A stretch of 64,000 nucleotides of DNA from Leucaena leucocephala (GCA_037074615.1 CM073536.1:6267001-6331000); one strand, 5' to 3'; counted from the first letter of the stretch, positions 1-14,110 are shown. Made by a program: numbers and translations. Notes: generated by a model from the sequence alone, not told the origin.

Positions 1-14
1 TCACGATCTAAGGG

Positions 15-216
15 TAAGGTCGAGTTTTTCTTTTTCCTAGGCGATACTAATGTCAGGTAGGGTGAGTTATTTATTACTCTCAAGCGTAAATTTAGTTACT
101 TAGGAATTATGATGTCTCTCTAAGCGCTATAATTGAAACTATAATAAAATAATATTCTTTAAAGATCGAACACATTTTAAACAGTAGTAAATTTTAACCA
201 TTCGCCAGTTACTGTC
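15..216 (+). repeat. Dispersed repeat R1, copy 1
   Basis: This segment aligns by eye with 498-713 on the same strand and with 26,925-27,125 on the other. Shared blocks in order are a CCTAGGCGATACTAATGT-like start, a CGTAAATCTA-like block, a GATGTCTC block, then an ACTATAATAAAA..GTATTC block followed by a GATCGAACACA-like block. Copies are well diverged. No open frame, long terminal repeat or target duplication is visible, so the class is unknown. Confidence 0.6.
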
Positions 217-497
217 ATTCTTTGTTAATGAAACAAACGGATGGTTTTTTAATACTATCAATCATCTGGAGTTTGTGATTGTCCTTATTAGTCTGTGTCT
301 CCTCTTAAATTTGAAATTCAAAATCCAAAGGAATCTTATGATTGATAGACCAATAAATGATATTAGTATTAGAAATATAAAATTAAAATATCAAAATAAA
401 ACTGTGTGTGTAATTAAAGGATCAAATATGTATTTTTTTTTTGCTATAAATTTTTTTAAAAAAGAATTGGATCTACTTACAATTTAACAATAGGATA

Positions 498-713
498 AAT
501 TTTTCCTTCTAGGTGATACTAACGTTGGGTAACGTTAGCTATCAATTACTTTTAGACGTGGTGTAAATCTAAGTATCTAAGAGATACTTAGGTACCCAAA
601 AGTTTAAATGTCTCTTCAAACAGCGTGACTAGAACTACAATAAAACGGTATTTTCTAGAGTTCGAACATACTCTAAATAGTCGTATGTTTAATTCTTTTA
701 CTAGTTGAACTCA
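498..713 (+). repeat. Dispersed repeat R1, copy 2
   Basis: Second direct copy of R1, about 480 bp after the first. It keeps the CTAGGTGATACTAACGTT start, the GTAAATCTAAGTATCTAAG block, AAATGTCTC, ACTACAATAAAAC and TTCGAACATACTCTAAATAG. The spacer between the copies (217-497) is AT-rich and has no supported gene. Confidence 0.6.
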
Positions 714-819
714 TAGATAATAGGCCAAATATATACTTTTGCTTTGACTAGAATCCTTCTTATACCAAAAAAGAAGGAGAAGAAGAAGAAGACTTGTGCC
801 AGAAAAAAAGAAGAATTCC

Positions 820-941
820 CTTATGCATGTGCACTAAGGATATTTAATTTTAAAATTTAAATCTGATTAAATGTTTATATGTAATGTTTATTTGGTATGC
901 ATGTGCACTAAGGAAATTTAAATCCTTAGTGCACATACATT
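820..941. repeat. Short direct and inverted repeats
   Basis: The block ATGCATGTGCACTAAGGA occurs at about 823-840 and again at about 898-915. An inverted partner, TCCTTAGTGCACATACAT, lies at 924-941. The second and third form a near-perfect hairpin with an 8-nt AT loop. It may be a small palindromic MITE remnant. Confidence 0.55.
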
Positions 942-2609
942 TTAAAATTCCCTTATCCTCCTTTTCCTTTTTGTTTATTTGCTTCTGAAACAAAGAGGCC
1001 GGTCAGCTAAAAACAAAGGGCTAGAGCCTAATACATTTTTATAAGAAAATACAACAATATAATAAAGAGATTTAATATATATAAAATGCTAAAGCATAAA
1101 GGAAAAATGTTTTTTTTCGTGAGATAGACCTAAATCATAGTATCGGTATTATGTGTTAAATTTTATAAAGTACCAACTGTGTATAAAAATTTATCAGATT
1201 ATTTTCACTAATAAAATTTTTAATAGAAAACTTTTCCCCCATTTTTGAAACACAAATTTGATTGGCCGTTATTTTTTATTTTTCTTAATTCCAAAATGAT
1301 ATAATTTCAAGCTCAACAAAAAAATAAAAAAAATAGAAGTTAATCTAGTCTGTTCAAAACTCTTAACTAGATTAATTAAAGATTTAGAGAATTGATTTAC
1401 TAATTCATTACATAGCAAATTCAAAATTAAGTTTTAATGCCATATTTCTAAGAGCACAATAGTCTTTTCAAGTCAAGTCCCATTTTAAAGTACTCTATCC
1501 TATCAATTTTTCTTTTGTTTAGGAATGCCCTTGATAGGCAGAATCTTTACAAAAATAAATAAAATACAAAGTTACTTTTTGTATCACAATATAAATAATT
1601 AGATGAATCATACACTGTACACATGATATACTATGAATTTTATATTTTATGTTGAATATTAACAATAGTGAGTATTAATATTGACATTATTAATAGTAAT
1701 GACAAAATATAATAAATATTATATGAAAAATTATGAGATCCCAAAAATTATCTTGATATTTATTTATGCTCCCCACTCATCCTCAAAATCACACGTCATT
1801 AAAATTTAAAGGGAGAATTGCACTGAAGTCATGTGGAAGAAAAGTAATTATAGTAAAGTATCGTCAAATCATCAAATGACTATGATGTTTTAAGGGATTT
1901 GGGACTAATTTTTCAAATTGGAAAATGATGAAACTGCCAATTGTGTTTAAAAGAAATTCCAAAATTTTCTTTCTTGCTCAGTGAAAGTGACCAAAACCCA
2001 TTTCCAATGAGACAACCCACTGTCGCACGAAGGCCGGCTCCTCAACAACTACTACGGTGAGGATGTGACACCAACCAACGAATCTCACAACGACAAGATC
2101 TAATTTTTGTAAGATCTGACTTCTTTTAATCTTCTTCACTATCAACTAGCGATAGAGAGCCCTCATCTCCCCAGGCAACTGACAATGACAACCTTTCTCT
2201 AGATCTGACCCTCTTCTCTCATGATTTGCAACCCCAAGCCAAGGTGTCAACAACAATATCCTCCTTCTCCTCATTGTACCAAAACGTCAACTTTCGTAAG
2301 TGCTTCGACGGAAGAGATATTCAAGTGGAGATCTTCCACGACAGAGATCTTCGACTTCTAGATCTTCTCCCTGTCACCATAGCCGTTTTTGGGTTTAATT
2401 TTAGGGGGTTTCAACTTGAAGATGTTATTTAATTCTCTAAGTTCTACAATTAATTTTGAGTAAATGTTGATCTTCGATTGATTTTGGTGTTATGGGGTTC
2501 AATTTTTTGTTGCTAATGGTGTTGCCGGTGCTTGCGTTAGATAGGGAAGGAGGGGTTAATACTTCCTTACCCATTTTTTATCCATATATCTATGACAAGG
2601 CAACTCAAA

Positions 2610-3290
2610 TATGAAGGAATAACAATTAGGGATATTTATTCTCAATTTAATAGAGAACTAAACCCAAGTCACTAGGTTTGGTATAACAACTCAAACATAA
2701 AAAAATGATAAGTGGAGATAAAAAAATAATAACTAGGAGCATATCTTCCTAACTTAATGGAGAACCAAATTCAAGTTGTTAGGTTCGCTATAATAACTTA
2801 AACATGAACAAATAATTAGGGGTGAAAAGATAACAACGGGGGGTATTTATTTTTAAATTAATGGGGGATAAAAAATAAGCAAGTGGGCAAAAAGTAACAA
2901 CTAATAAACGAAGAAATGGCAACTAGGGGTGAAGACATAAAAACTAGGGATATTTGTTTACAGATTAATGAGAAACTAAGAACACGTCAATGGGTGAGGG
3001 CATAACAAGCCAAACACAAAGGAATAACAACTGTCACAGTTAAAAATAACAACTAGGGGTATTAGTTTGTAACATCATGAATGAACTAAGAACAAGTTAT
3101 TGGGTGAAAAAAATAACAACTTAAAAAACCAATAAATAACAACTCCCGAGAGAAAGAATAACTGTTGTGGGCAAAAAAATACAATTGTTGCATATTTTCC
3201 CCAACAGGAACTAAAAGCAAGCTAGTGGGTGGAAAATAACAATTTAAACATAAAAAAATAATAATATGGGTGAAAAAAAATTTTAGTGAC
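2610..3290 (+). repeat. Degenerate tandem array, ~107-bp unit, about six copies
   Basis: A motif like AACAACTAGGGGTATTT, followed by an aatgGAGAAcTAA segment and then a GGTATAACAACTCAAACA-like segment, recurs at roughly 2613, 2723, 2825, 2933, 3042 and 3140. Spacing is about 102-110 bp and divergence is high. No reading frame is shared. The more GC-balanced stretch before it (about 1,980-2,560) is not recognised as a gene. Confidence 0.55.
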
Positions 3291-3299
3291 AATTTTATC

Positions 3300-5617
3300 A
3301 TTTTATAATTTAAAAAAATTAATCCTAACTCTTTTGATACTTTTCTATCATTTGATTATTTGACGCAATTTTTTTATAATTATTTTTCTTCTAAAGGACT
3401 ACAGTGCAATTCTCCTAAATTTAAAAGCATTAGATGTAGGATCCGATTTCATTCTCAAGTCAGAAAAAATAGCACGACGCATGGTTAACGGCCCTTGTTT
3501 GCAGGACTCACAATGCTTTTGATAGTGTTTTTTTTTAATAATTAACTTTTTCGTATTCAAAATTATATATTTTTTAACACTATGTGGTTCGAATTATTGA
3601 TCCTTATTCGTATCCAACCCCCTTTTTTAATATAATTATATAGAATTTAATAACTATTAAGTTAGAGCAAGTATTATAACGCTAAATTAGAAGCAGTTAT
3701 TTTAAAGTATTTTTTATTAATAATATTTAAACATTCAACCTCACTGAAGAAAAATCAAATTCTTTTTGTTCGATCGAATTATCATTGGTAATTTGACTCT
3801 GATTTAATTCTATATATTTTTGTGACAATGTGATATTAAATAAAGGAAGACAAATCATCAGTACAACACTGTGCTTAATATAATAGTTATTTAATATTTT
3901 TAATAGATTAATAAAATTAAATAAATAAATTAATTATGACTAATATAATAGTTAATTGACTAATTTATATAAATTAATGAGTATATAATATGAATTTATT
4001 TTTAAAGCTGACTTTATTCATAATTATCTGATTTATTTAGCTTACTTAATGTATCTAAATAAATTAACTGATTTTTATATTAATAACCTGTCACTAGAGA
4101 GAGTAAGTAATAATTTTTTAATTTTTTTACTAATTTAAAAATTAAAGAATCAGAATCCAGATTTAAATTATAATAATAATTGCTAGTCATAAACGTGTAA
4201 AATAATTTCATTCTATAATTGTGGTGTTAGCTGTTCTTTGTTATAATTATAAGATATAATAAGCATTTTATTTCTGAGAAAATAACTAGAGCCAACCCTT
4301 TCTTGTCTTTTTCCTACAACAATACGAAGGATGGGCACATATGGCCAAATTCAGAAGATTAAGAAAAGCATGTGTGAGCTAACTTGGAACCTTCATGATT
4401 TTATTTTATTTCCTTCTTTATGGCAATGAAGCTTCATGATTTTATTAGGCGGGCCAAATTATTATTATATTCTTAACTAATAAATAAATAAATAAATATT
4501 GCAAGTGGTTTATATTTAGTTTTTTTTCTCTAAAATTTTCAATCCAATAGTCTTTTATCTTCTTACAAAGACTGATAATTTTATTTTATTAGAAGGACCT
4601 TATCAAGTATAATAATTATATTTAAAACATTTTTAAGAAAATTGATTGATTTGCATGATTTCAAAAGTTCTATCATTTTCATAAAAATTCACGGCTTTTT
4701 CCATTTTTATGTTGCCGTTTATTTATGTTTAGTTAAATATGACTTCCATGCTAATCATAACATTAAAATAATTTTTTTTGGATAATATTAAAATAAAATC
4801 CTATTATTAGGTATCATTGGAGTTCATAATTACCATTTTTTAATATAGTTATCTCTTCTAAGAATTAAATTAGAGATTTAATAAAATTTAGTGAGACTTT
4901 ATACTATTAAATTAACTTTACAAAATACATTAAAATTAAATTTTATTAGCACAGGGTGATAAAAAAGCATTTTGAATGTGGCATGGTTATCTTAACCCTT
5001 AACCAGTAATGTTGAAATAACTCTTTTTTTTTCGCGGGAACTGAAATAATTTATTTATATATTATATTTTTTATAAATTTATTTTAATTAATTTATCCTT
5101 ATATTATCCACAAGTTTGGCCCACATAACATGATTTAGTTTACGAACGGAATTACATTATATTGATGTTGACGTATTGATATTTTGATCAATACATACAT
5201 AATACAATGATAATTTTTCATCATACCAATTAAAAAAATTTAGAATACGCACAACCATTTAAACTTTTACATCTTTAATTTACATAAATTATTAATTTAT
5301 TAATCATTAACTTTTAATTTTAACAATAAAAGAGAATGGATGTCTAAATTTTGGGTGATTTTTATAAAACTATAAATTATTGTGATAAAAATATAGTATC
5401 ACGCGCGCACGCGACAGGGAGATTACAGCTTTGCCGCATTAAAAAACCCTGAAAAAAAAAATCGGAAACGGAGCGTAGGAAAATTTAAAAGGAAATAGAA
5501 CAATGGAAGAGGTTCTTGCAGTTGCAGGCTCGCGTGGTGGGTTTCAGAATTGCATATTTGCATAATTTGAAAATCGTATGGTGGTGGTGAACTAGAAGAA
5601 AAAGCCAGCGAGCAGCT
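3300..5617. other. AT-rich intergenic region upstream of the epimerase gene
   Basis: No supported gene. The stretch is strongly AT-rich with many short A and T runs. The last ~200 bp becomes richer in GC (a CACGCGCGCACGCG tract near 5,401) and probably contains the promoter and 5' UTR of the gene at 5,618. No convincing TATA box could be picked. Confidence 0.5.
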
Positions 5618-8600
5618 ATGAGCACCGAACAGGCTCCTCCTTCATCTGCTTCTTCAGTTCCAAGCTCAATTCCACCTTCTTCATCTCCTTCTTATCTGCT
5701 CTGCAAGGGCGTCAATGGCATGGACAAGGTCCTTCTTCGTGAGTCCCGAGGAAGCTCCGCTGAGGTCCTTTTCCTCTTCCATTTTCTCATGAATTTCATC
5801 TATTCCACCTGTCTATATGTTTGTCTGTTTCTGTAATATCTGCATCTGCTCAATTTCTTGTCTGATTTTAAGGTGCTTGAACTGATCCGATGCTTGATTT
5901 TGCTTTCTTGGTCTGGATTTGTGCATTCCTTCAGATTCCTGATTATATGTTGTCATTTTTGTTTTTTCGATGTCTTATTCAGTTCAATTTTGTGTCCTTC
6001 TCAGTCGGAGAGTGCCGATCAATTAGGATCAGGATTTCCCTGTGATATCTGTCATTATTCTTGGAGAACTTCTTATAAAATGTTGACTGTGGTGACTTTT
6101 TTATTTCATTGATTGTGGTTTTCAGGTGTACTTATATGGTGGTCATGTGACTTCTTGGAAGAATGACCACGGGGAGCAGTTGCTTTTCCTCAGTAGTAAG
6201 GTTGGTACTCGATAGTTTTATATTTCGACACTTAGCATATAAAATGTTAGCTGATCTTAATCTTATACTTTAGATCTCACCATTTGAGTGAGGATTTGAC
6301 AATTCAATTTTCCCTTCTTCTGAGCATTCAGTCAGAGTATAAGATGAAACGGCTTTTCAGATAATATTAGATGGCTACATGATTACTAAATGTTGTCATC
6401 TCTTAATGCAAATACGGTCATCCCATTTCAAATAATCTCTGCATAGATCTTAAGTTCTGAACATCCTATCTCAAGTTAGGATTTGATGATATGCCACATG
6501 CCATGCATGAAATGCAGTTAGCATTATATCCGATCATGCTCTCTCTCCCTCTTCCTCTTTTATGGAGGTTATGGCAGAGCTTTCTTCAATCTTTTGTGTT
6601 TCCCCACTTATTTTAAATGCTTGTTATTCTACATGTTCTTATTTGGCTTGGATGGTTGCGTTCTAGCTTTTTCCTTCAAATGCCTTTTATCTATTTTTGT
6701 CCAAATATATACAACGATATCAATTGTATATACTTGTGTCCTTCCTAGTTAATGTGTAATCTTATAGAACTATGCACTTGAACTTTAATATTCTGGTTGT
6801 TGCCTAAGAATATTAAGCAATTTTGTGGAATTTGAAGCCACTAGATCTACAAATCGTGTGCTAACATCCAGATAAATGTCTCTTTGACTGGCATCTAAGA
6901 TACATAGATAACCTCTATTAGGAATCATTAATTTGTATCTCCTGATGGAGCGTTATCGTGTTCCTTGTGCAGGCTATATTTAAGCCTCCAAAGGCAATTC
7001 GAGGAGGGATTCCAATATGCTTTCCCCAAGTAAGTGCTTCTTCAAGATATATAGTTCCCATAATTGCTTTTGTTGTCACAATGCCATTTAGGAAAGGAGA
7101 AAAAAGTGGGTCGGTAGATAACTTAAGGGATAAAAGAGATGAGATGCAGTTTTAAGTCTTAACATATATGTAAACATAAAACTTAAGCTCTGACATACAT
7201 TAAATGATTCTATTATATAGATAAGTTCCTAATAATCATGATTTTACCCGATCAAGAAACCCTAATATCATATCTCAAGTAATCTTTTTTTCTTTTGGAA
7301 ATTCATGGATAACCCATAGTATGATACCCAATTGATCAAATTCCTGGAATATTGCGAAACTCTGACGTTACAATTTAAGTCACTATCTCTGAAATTATGC
7401 TGAAATCTTTAATAGCTATTGATGCAATTGAAAGTTCTAGTTTCTGATCTGAATCTAGATATGATTATTTTGTTAATTCCCTTCTTAAAAATGCTTTATA
7501 ATGGTTATTAGATTCCTAATCAAATGTTCAATGGAACTTGCACTGTAATTTCAGTTTGGAAGCCATGGTACACTTGAGCAGCATGGATTTGCTAGAAACC
7601 GGTTTTGGACCATTGATACTGATCCACCTCCTTTCGCAACAAATACCTCCAGCAAAGCTTTTGTTGATTTGATCCTTAAACCCTCTGAAGAAGATGCAAA
7701 GATTTGGCCTCACAGGTATATACAGGGAGTAGAGACTTTCAACACTATGTTTACCTTTTATGACACCATACTTTTTACTTCTTTTCTTAACTTTTCGCTA
7801 TTTGGATTTCTAATTTATACTCTTTCTGATATTATATGTTTTTCTGTTTGGATTTAGTTTCGAATTCCGTCTTAGGGTAGCTCTTGGACCAGGAGGAGAC
7901 CTGATGTTAACATCTCGGATTAGGAATACAAATCCTGATGGGAAGCCATTTTCATTCACATTTGCTTATCATACATATTTCTCTGTGTCAGACATAAGGT
8001 AGGTACAGTGCTTGAAACAAGTTTTTCTCACTCCAGTATTGCTGTTTTTTATTTAGCTTGTCAGACTTTGCAATTCACTCTTTGTCACCATGTTCAGTCT
8101 GCTTCTGTAGAAACATTGTTTATGAATATTGTATTGAAACTTATTGGAGTGTAAACTTGTAATTCTTAGTTGTTATAGGTGTTCAAAATGTAGTTCCAAG
8201 TGCTTGTCTTGTCCCACTTGTATTTTGACAGTGAATTTTATAATAAAAATTGAGTTCAACCACTATCTTATAAGTCTTGGCAGGGGGATGAGGTTGGTTA
8301 TATTGTATGGATGCCTGATTAAACTCCCTGTACTTACTTTTTGTGTCTTGATATTCTTTAAAGTAACTTTCAGTCAAGAGCTAAACTTGATCAGTATAGT
8401 AAAAAGGTGAAGAAAACTTTATCATTTTATAGCCTTGGTGTAGTTCAGCAATTTTTTTAGATCTGTCTCAGGCTTAAAATGTATAATTTTTTAAGGAATT
8501 TTCAAAACTATTTTTGGTTTCAACTTATCATATTCTTTGTTAAATGAAGGTCCCTAGTTTGGATATGCATATTTGGAAATTTGTTGATGTGAAAATAATT

Positions 8601-11600
8601 TGCGACATTCAAATCTATAGCTCTATCAGTGTAAATTTTCAGTATTATACATTTGAACAAAAATGTTCCTTATATGTTGTGAAATATTCAAGCAGCTGTT
8701 GTTAATTTATCAGAATTTACCTGATATAAATTATATTTGATTCTGTATGTATTTATGTTTTTGTTCTGTTTTTTATACGAATTTACCGTAATTACTCTTC
8801 ATATATTTACTTTCTTTTTAATCTCAGGAATAGATATATTTGTGGCTAGCATTTGACTTGGTTCTTACTAGTTCATTTGCGTGTATTCAGTGAAGTTCGG
8901 GTTGAGGGATTAGAGACACTGGATTATCTTGACAACTTGCAGAACAAGGAGCGTTTTACTGAACAGGGGGATGCTTTGACGTTTGAATCTGAAGTAAGTT
9001 GTTTTCTCCCATTCTGCAAGGATGAAAAGATGCAAAAATGGGTTCTGTTTAGTGCTGATCACTCAGAGCCAACTACCTGCGGCCTGGGAGCTGGTTGCAG
9101 CTGTTCTATCTCGATTATTTTTTTTCTTGATTTTCCTTTCTTATCCTATGTGTTATTCTTTTCTCAACCATTGCTCATTGCCCATGATAGCACAGCTCAT
9201 GCCTCCCATTCCATTTGTAGGCATTGGCTGCAGCCAGCCCATAATCATATTTATCTTAATTTTTTAGAAGGGAAACCCTTTTTGCATGCATCTGTACCCA
9301 GTGTGCCTATGAATCTGAACTTATTGAGTACATTTTGATTTAATGGTATTTCTTCGCGTGATAGGTGGACAAGATATATCTCAGCACTCCCACAAAGATT
9401 GCGATTCTTGATCATGAGAAGAAAAGAACATTTGTGCTACGTAAAGATGGACTTCCTGATGCTGGTGAGTATTATCAAGTTCATCTTTGTTAATAGAGAA
9501 AAGAATGAAAACGTAATTTGAATAAGATCGTTTACTTACTAAGCAACACTCCTTGTGTATTTATTTATAATCATTGATTACGTGAAGCACATTGGCATTG
9601 CAACTAGCAAGATTCCAAACCCTGAGTGTGAGCACAGTTACTTTAACATAGCCATCATGTACTCACACCATAGCACCCGGCTGGCTGAAGTTTGTCAAAA
9701 ATTTAGCTTCTTGCAAATAGGTTATAGCAACCAATTAAAACGAAACAAACATATCTAAACTTGTAAACCTAAACACCAGACCTAGCACCATGATGTGTGA
9801 TACCAAAACTCCAATTCAAAAGCTTTAGCAACTAACGCTTTCTCTGGGGACATTCTTTTCAGGCAAGCATCTCCCCAGATTCTGACTTGCTTCCTATGAA
9901 CAACTCTTTTGGTTGTCTTCTAGTAGCTCAGTCGACATTGCTCTTAAAAATCTTTGACCTGTGGTACATGATAAAATCTTTAGAAATAAAATGGCCAACA
10001 GAATTCATTCAACCATTGCAGCTGAATACGCTCCCCTATTTATAATATAGTTGTGGATTGGTTTCCTGACGATATCTTCCTTAACTATCCCTTACTCTGA
10101 TTCCCTAACTACCTTAGCCCCCTCAACATCAATTTTGCCTACTTCTTCCTCCTTTTTTATCTCTCCTTCCTTTCTCTTCTCCCCTTCCCCCTCCCCCTTC
10201 CCTGTTTCAATCAGCTAGCCTAGCCTACTTGTGACCAAAACACTTATTCTAACCTAGCTACGATATATTCACACTGTCCTAACAACTTTGTAGCCCAAGT
10301 TAGTTGTATTTATAAAATTTACTGGTGATTTCTACTGTACATTGATTTATATTTGAAGAATCGACAAAAACCCTATTTGAGGTCTTTACCAAAAAAAACC
10401 CTATTTGAGGTTGGGGAAACAAGAAATTGAAGAGCTTGTTTGGGAATAAATAAATCAAGGGTGTCTAGTTGAACACTTTAGGCTAGAATAAGGAGAGTGG
10501 GATTTTTTTTGGACAGGGGAGTTCGGGGTTTTAGGATGGAACTTACAAATTTTTGTGGATCTCACATTTAACATTGGGGAGTGTGGGGATTTAGTCAAAA
10601 AAAGGGGTCAGAGATTCTGATATGACAGTGAAAATTGGAGAAAATGGGGAATTAGATAGGATTTGAGGATGGGACAAGAATTGGGGAGTGTGGGGTTTGG
10701 TAGGAAGAATGGGTTGAATATGAGATGGAATTGTGTGAAATTTTGGAAATTTTGATAGGATTTGGGGGGTTTCATTTGATATTTAATAACGGATGATTTT
10801 GTGCTGACAGAACCAACCACAGGATAGTGGAATATAACCTTTCAGCCACGGAGCAAGAAAGTGAAAATAGCTTGAATCACATGTCGTAAACTGTATTTAG
10901 CCTGTAAACCAAAATAGGGAATTTTGAATATTTTACTATAGTTCATAGATATGTAAATAGATAAGGATGCAATGAAAGATTTAATTATCCTAGTATAGCA
11001 TCGCTTGGAGGAGTTTTCTGTTTTTCATCTTGATCTCTGCAATATCGTTTTCAAGCATAGCACTGCTGACATATGTTAAATGACATTTTTACGATTTAAA
11101 CTTGGTACATTTTGATGCCATGATTTGAAATGTCTGAGATTGAGTTGTAATTTTATGAAGTGAGGTTTTGAAATGCCATCCTTGAAAATTTTGGTAGTAT
11201 CTGAAGAACAAAACGGATAGCTTCATCTGACACAACTTAACAGCTTTGTCTATCAAGTAGCGTATTTCATAACCTTTGTGGCAGTTGAATTGTATGCTCC
11301 CACATTTAAGAATTGTAATTATAAAAGTATGGTTTATCTTTTAGAGTTTGATGTTTGAAATTGTTTTGACTACAGTGGCTGTTGATATAACTCTGTCTCT
11401 CTCTCTCTCTCACACGCGCACACACATTATTCATCTATGCAGTGGTATGGAATCCCTGGGATAAGAAAGCAAAGGCTATGGCAGATTTTGCGGATGATGA
11501 GTATAAGCATATGCTTTGTGTAGAGGCTGCTGCTGTTGAAAAATCTATCACTTTAAAACCCGGTGAAGAATGGAGAGGGAGACTAGAGCTTTCAGCTGTT

Positions 11601-11657
11601 CCCTCTAGTTATTGTAGCGGGCAACTGGATCCTCAAAGAGTTCTTCAGGGAATCTGA
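5618..11657 (+). CDS. Glucose-6-phosphate 1-epimerase-like protein (aldose 1-epimerase family)
   Basis: Predicted to interconvert alpha and beta anomers of glucose 6-phosphate in the cytosol. Eight exons join in phase: 5618-5764, 6126-6200, 6973-7029, 7555-7715, 7858-7998, 8891-8993, 9365-9464 and 11443-11657, giving 332 residues, normal for plant apospory-associated protein C / G6P epimerases. A Ser/Pro-rich N-terminus (1-25) precedes the galactose-mutarotase beta-sandwich. Family hallmarks seen are VYLYGGHVTSWK, AIRGGIPICFPQFG, AYHTYF with the presumed catalytic His185, VVWNPW, and MLCVEAAAV with the presumed catalytic Glu289. The ATG opens exon 1 and no transit peptide is obvious. Intron 7 (9465-11442) is the longest, with a duplicated AAACCCTATTTGAGGT near 10,370 and 10,400 and a G-rich stretch around 10,500-10,790, perhaps an old insertion. 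A CT/CA tract abuts the exon 8 acceptor. Family is clear; substrate is inferred from homologues. Confidence 0.93.
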
Positions 11658-13589
11658 AAGATCCATTACTTTGTCCTATACGGGTAATAATGGTTCTTGC
11701 TTTTTGCCCAGAGTACGGGTAATCATAGTTGATTGATAAATTTGAATATTGCTTTTTAACATACAATATTAATGAATCACAAAAGCTTTAGCTGGACATT
11801 ACCCTGCCTTGGAAATTCTAAATGTACAGTTGAGAAATTCTGATTTCAATCGTTTGTCTTCATTGTTTGACCTGGTTCTCTATTATAATGAAGCTGTAAA
11901 CAAATATTTGGAAATACAATTTCATAATGCTGGTGTGTTTTCATTGAATTCCAAATTTATCAGTTGTTTAAAATGAGGCAAATTTTACGGTATGTTTCTT
12001 CATTGTTTAAGATGATGCATTTTAATCCAACATTTTACTCTGGAATTTGGCTCTCATTAGACAATGCAGTGGTCTTCAGTTTCATTTCTGCGCTTTGGTA
12101 TCTGATTTGTCAGCAACTGATGAATCTATTATTTACTCTGGTCTTAATCGGGATTGCTCACTTTTGAAACACCCCCCCCCCTCTCAAAGAAAAAAAAAAG
12201 AGAAAAGGGATTGCTCACTGCTCAGCTGTCCTTTCAGTGTGCACATGCTGATTCGTTGGGTTGTGTCACTAATTAGTTTGGTCAGACTTATTGTGCAGGT
12301 ATCTTGTTGGGACACGGATGGATCACGACAGGAAAGTATCTGCTGGTGCTCACCCCCTTCATGTTCCATTTGAACCTGTGTTGGACGGATAAACAAATGG
12401 TGACTAGCATTTTGTTAATTAATATTTTGCCTGTAATGGATGACTAGTTTGGTCATGGCGAACAGAAAATGAAACAAAACAGCATATAACAAAATTGTCC
12501 TCAGTTATTGTCTGTCATGGCAGTTTGAAAGTGCAGCCTAAATTCAACGGATTTTCATGTTGAATTCAATCGCGCAGAGGGATTACTTTTTTGAATCCGC
12601 TTAGTTCATAAATTGTTTATTTCTACATGTCCTTAGGCTACTGTATTCTTCCTTGAAGCATATCTTATAATACATAAGGGTTTGTATTTGTACAAGAGAA
12701 CTGTTGACTGGTTATATATATTTAACTATTTCTGGCTTGTATTGTTGTTATTACATCACTCTCCTTTGCCTTTTTCTGTTTTTACAGACTTTAGCCGCAG
12801 TTAAAAAGATTATTATATTTATCTATTGATGTATTATAAAAGCGTCCCTAATATCGTGCACTCAACATAATGAGTACTGAGTAGGAATGGGAATGGCCTT
12901 ATCATTGTAAATGTCGTTTGTTACGAATGACCGAAAGAACGAATGTAGTATTAAAAGGGGAAAACGGGAGAGGGTGCAGTATAATAGCTTCCTATTTTTA
13001 TAACTGAAATTTGATAAATACGTAATAAATATATTATCAAATAAATGAGAATTCAATCTTTATACAAGATTTTCCCTTGTAATTTTACGCCTCGCGTGAT
13101 GTTAGTTAATCTCTTTTAAGATTGCGATGAGCTCGATGTTTACATATATAAATTTACTGTAGTGTTAATATTTCTTTTGATTTTTATTGATTAATAATCG
13201 TATGTGCATTTATCTTAATTAACCTTTCTTTTCCTATGTACAAAGTTCAAAACTTTATATTGCTTAATGGTGGGTTTGGTTGGGGTTTCTAAGGGTTTGC
13301 AATGTGATTTTGGATGAACGGGCTTCTCTCCTCGCGATTTTCCTTCAAGCTGGCTTCTCCTTCTTTTCTTTTGGTTTTTGGCTTTTGCTAACATTTTCTT
13401 CCAAGTCTTCATATGTGTATGGGAAAATAATATGGCAAGATGGTGAATATGTAATACGAGTCAGTTCCAAAAAAAAGTATGAATAAATTTAGAGGTATAT
13501 TTGGTTTAATGGAAGGATTTTAATATTGCCTCATATAAGAATAGAGTATCACATTGAATATAATTTTAGTTTGGGCAAAATTCTTTAAT
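11658..13589. other. 3' UTR and downstream flank of the epimerase gene
   Basis: The proximal part should contain the 3' UTR. A short frame after an acceptor-like CAG at about 12,298 is open for 30 codons (12,300-12,389), but it lacks recognisable similarity and is not called. A poly-C then A-rich tract lies at about 12,172-12,199. From about 12,780 the sequence is AT-rich with no gene. Confidence 0.4.
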
Positions 13590-14110
13590 TCTTACCTTTT
13601 TTTTTTTGGAGGTCAATGACATAGCATTATATTATTAACATATGGCAAACTCTTTAGTTAAAGGAGTTGTAACAGTATTTTTTGTACATAAACAATTTGT
13701 TGTTTTGGAGAAATAACATAAGATTTCAAGTAGTACCTATTGATTCACACAAATTTTAAAGGATCATCATCAAGTGTTAGTTGGCAAAATTATATTGAGT
13801 TGAAATTAAAGAACTTGCTCAGGTTAGTATAACAATTTATAATTAAGTTATTTATTACTCCATAAATATACCATTAGCTTCTTCTAGAAATATGGCTTAT
13901 TGATGAAGTTTCACCATGATACGCAAATACGATTAGAAGCCAGATCCTTGCTCTCTGATACCATATCACGAGTAGCGTAAGGTTAAGAGAAAGAAAAGGA
14001 ACAATTAAGAAAGTAAAGTTAGATGGGTCACTTTAAATGCTCCCCTCTAATACCATATCAAGAGTAGCATAAAGCTAAGAAAAATTAAATTATCTCTTTA
14101 ATTAATACTT
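13590..14110 (+). repeat. Eroded coding repeat, copy A
   Basis: First of three related segments (others at 16,395-17,060 and 18,240-19,170). Shared blocks are GCATTATAT..CAACATATGGCAAA, GTATTTTTTGTAC, AAATTTTAAAGGAT, AGTTGGCAAAATTAT, and later GATACCATATCA..AGTAGCGTAAGG followed by AGAGAAAG. In this copy the frame that is open in copy C is broken by stops. The parent family is not recognised. Confidence 0.6.

Noticed and set aside
8853..9338. 161-codon plus-strand frame in the epimerase gene
   Set aside because: Only 8,891-8,993 is exon 6; the remainder reads through the GTAAGT donor into the intron.
12047..12373. Possible extra 3' coding exon after the epimerase stop
   Set aside because: No similarity, crosses a poly-C/poly-A tract, and the epimerase already ends at the family's normal length.
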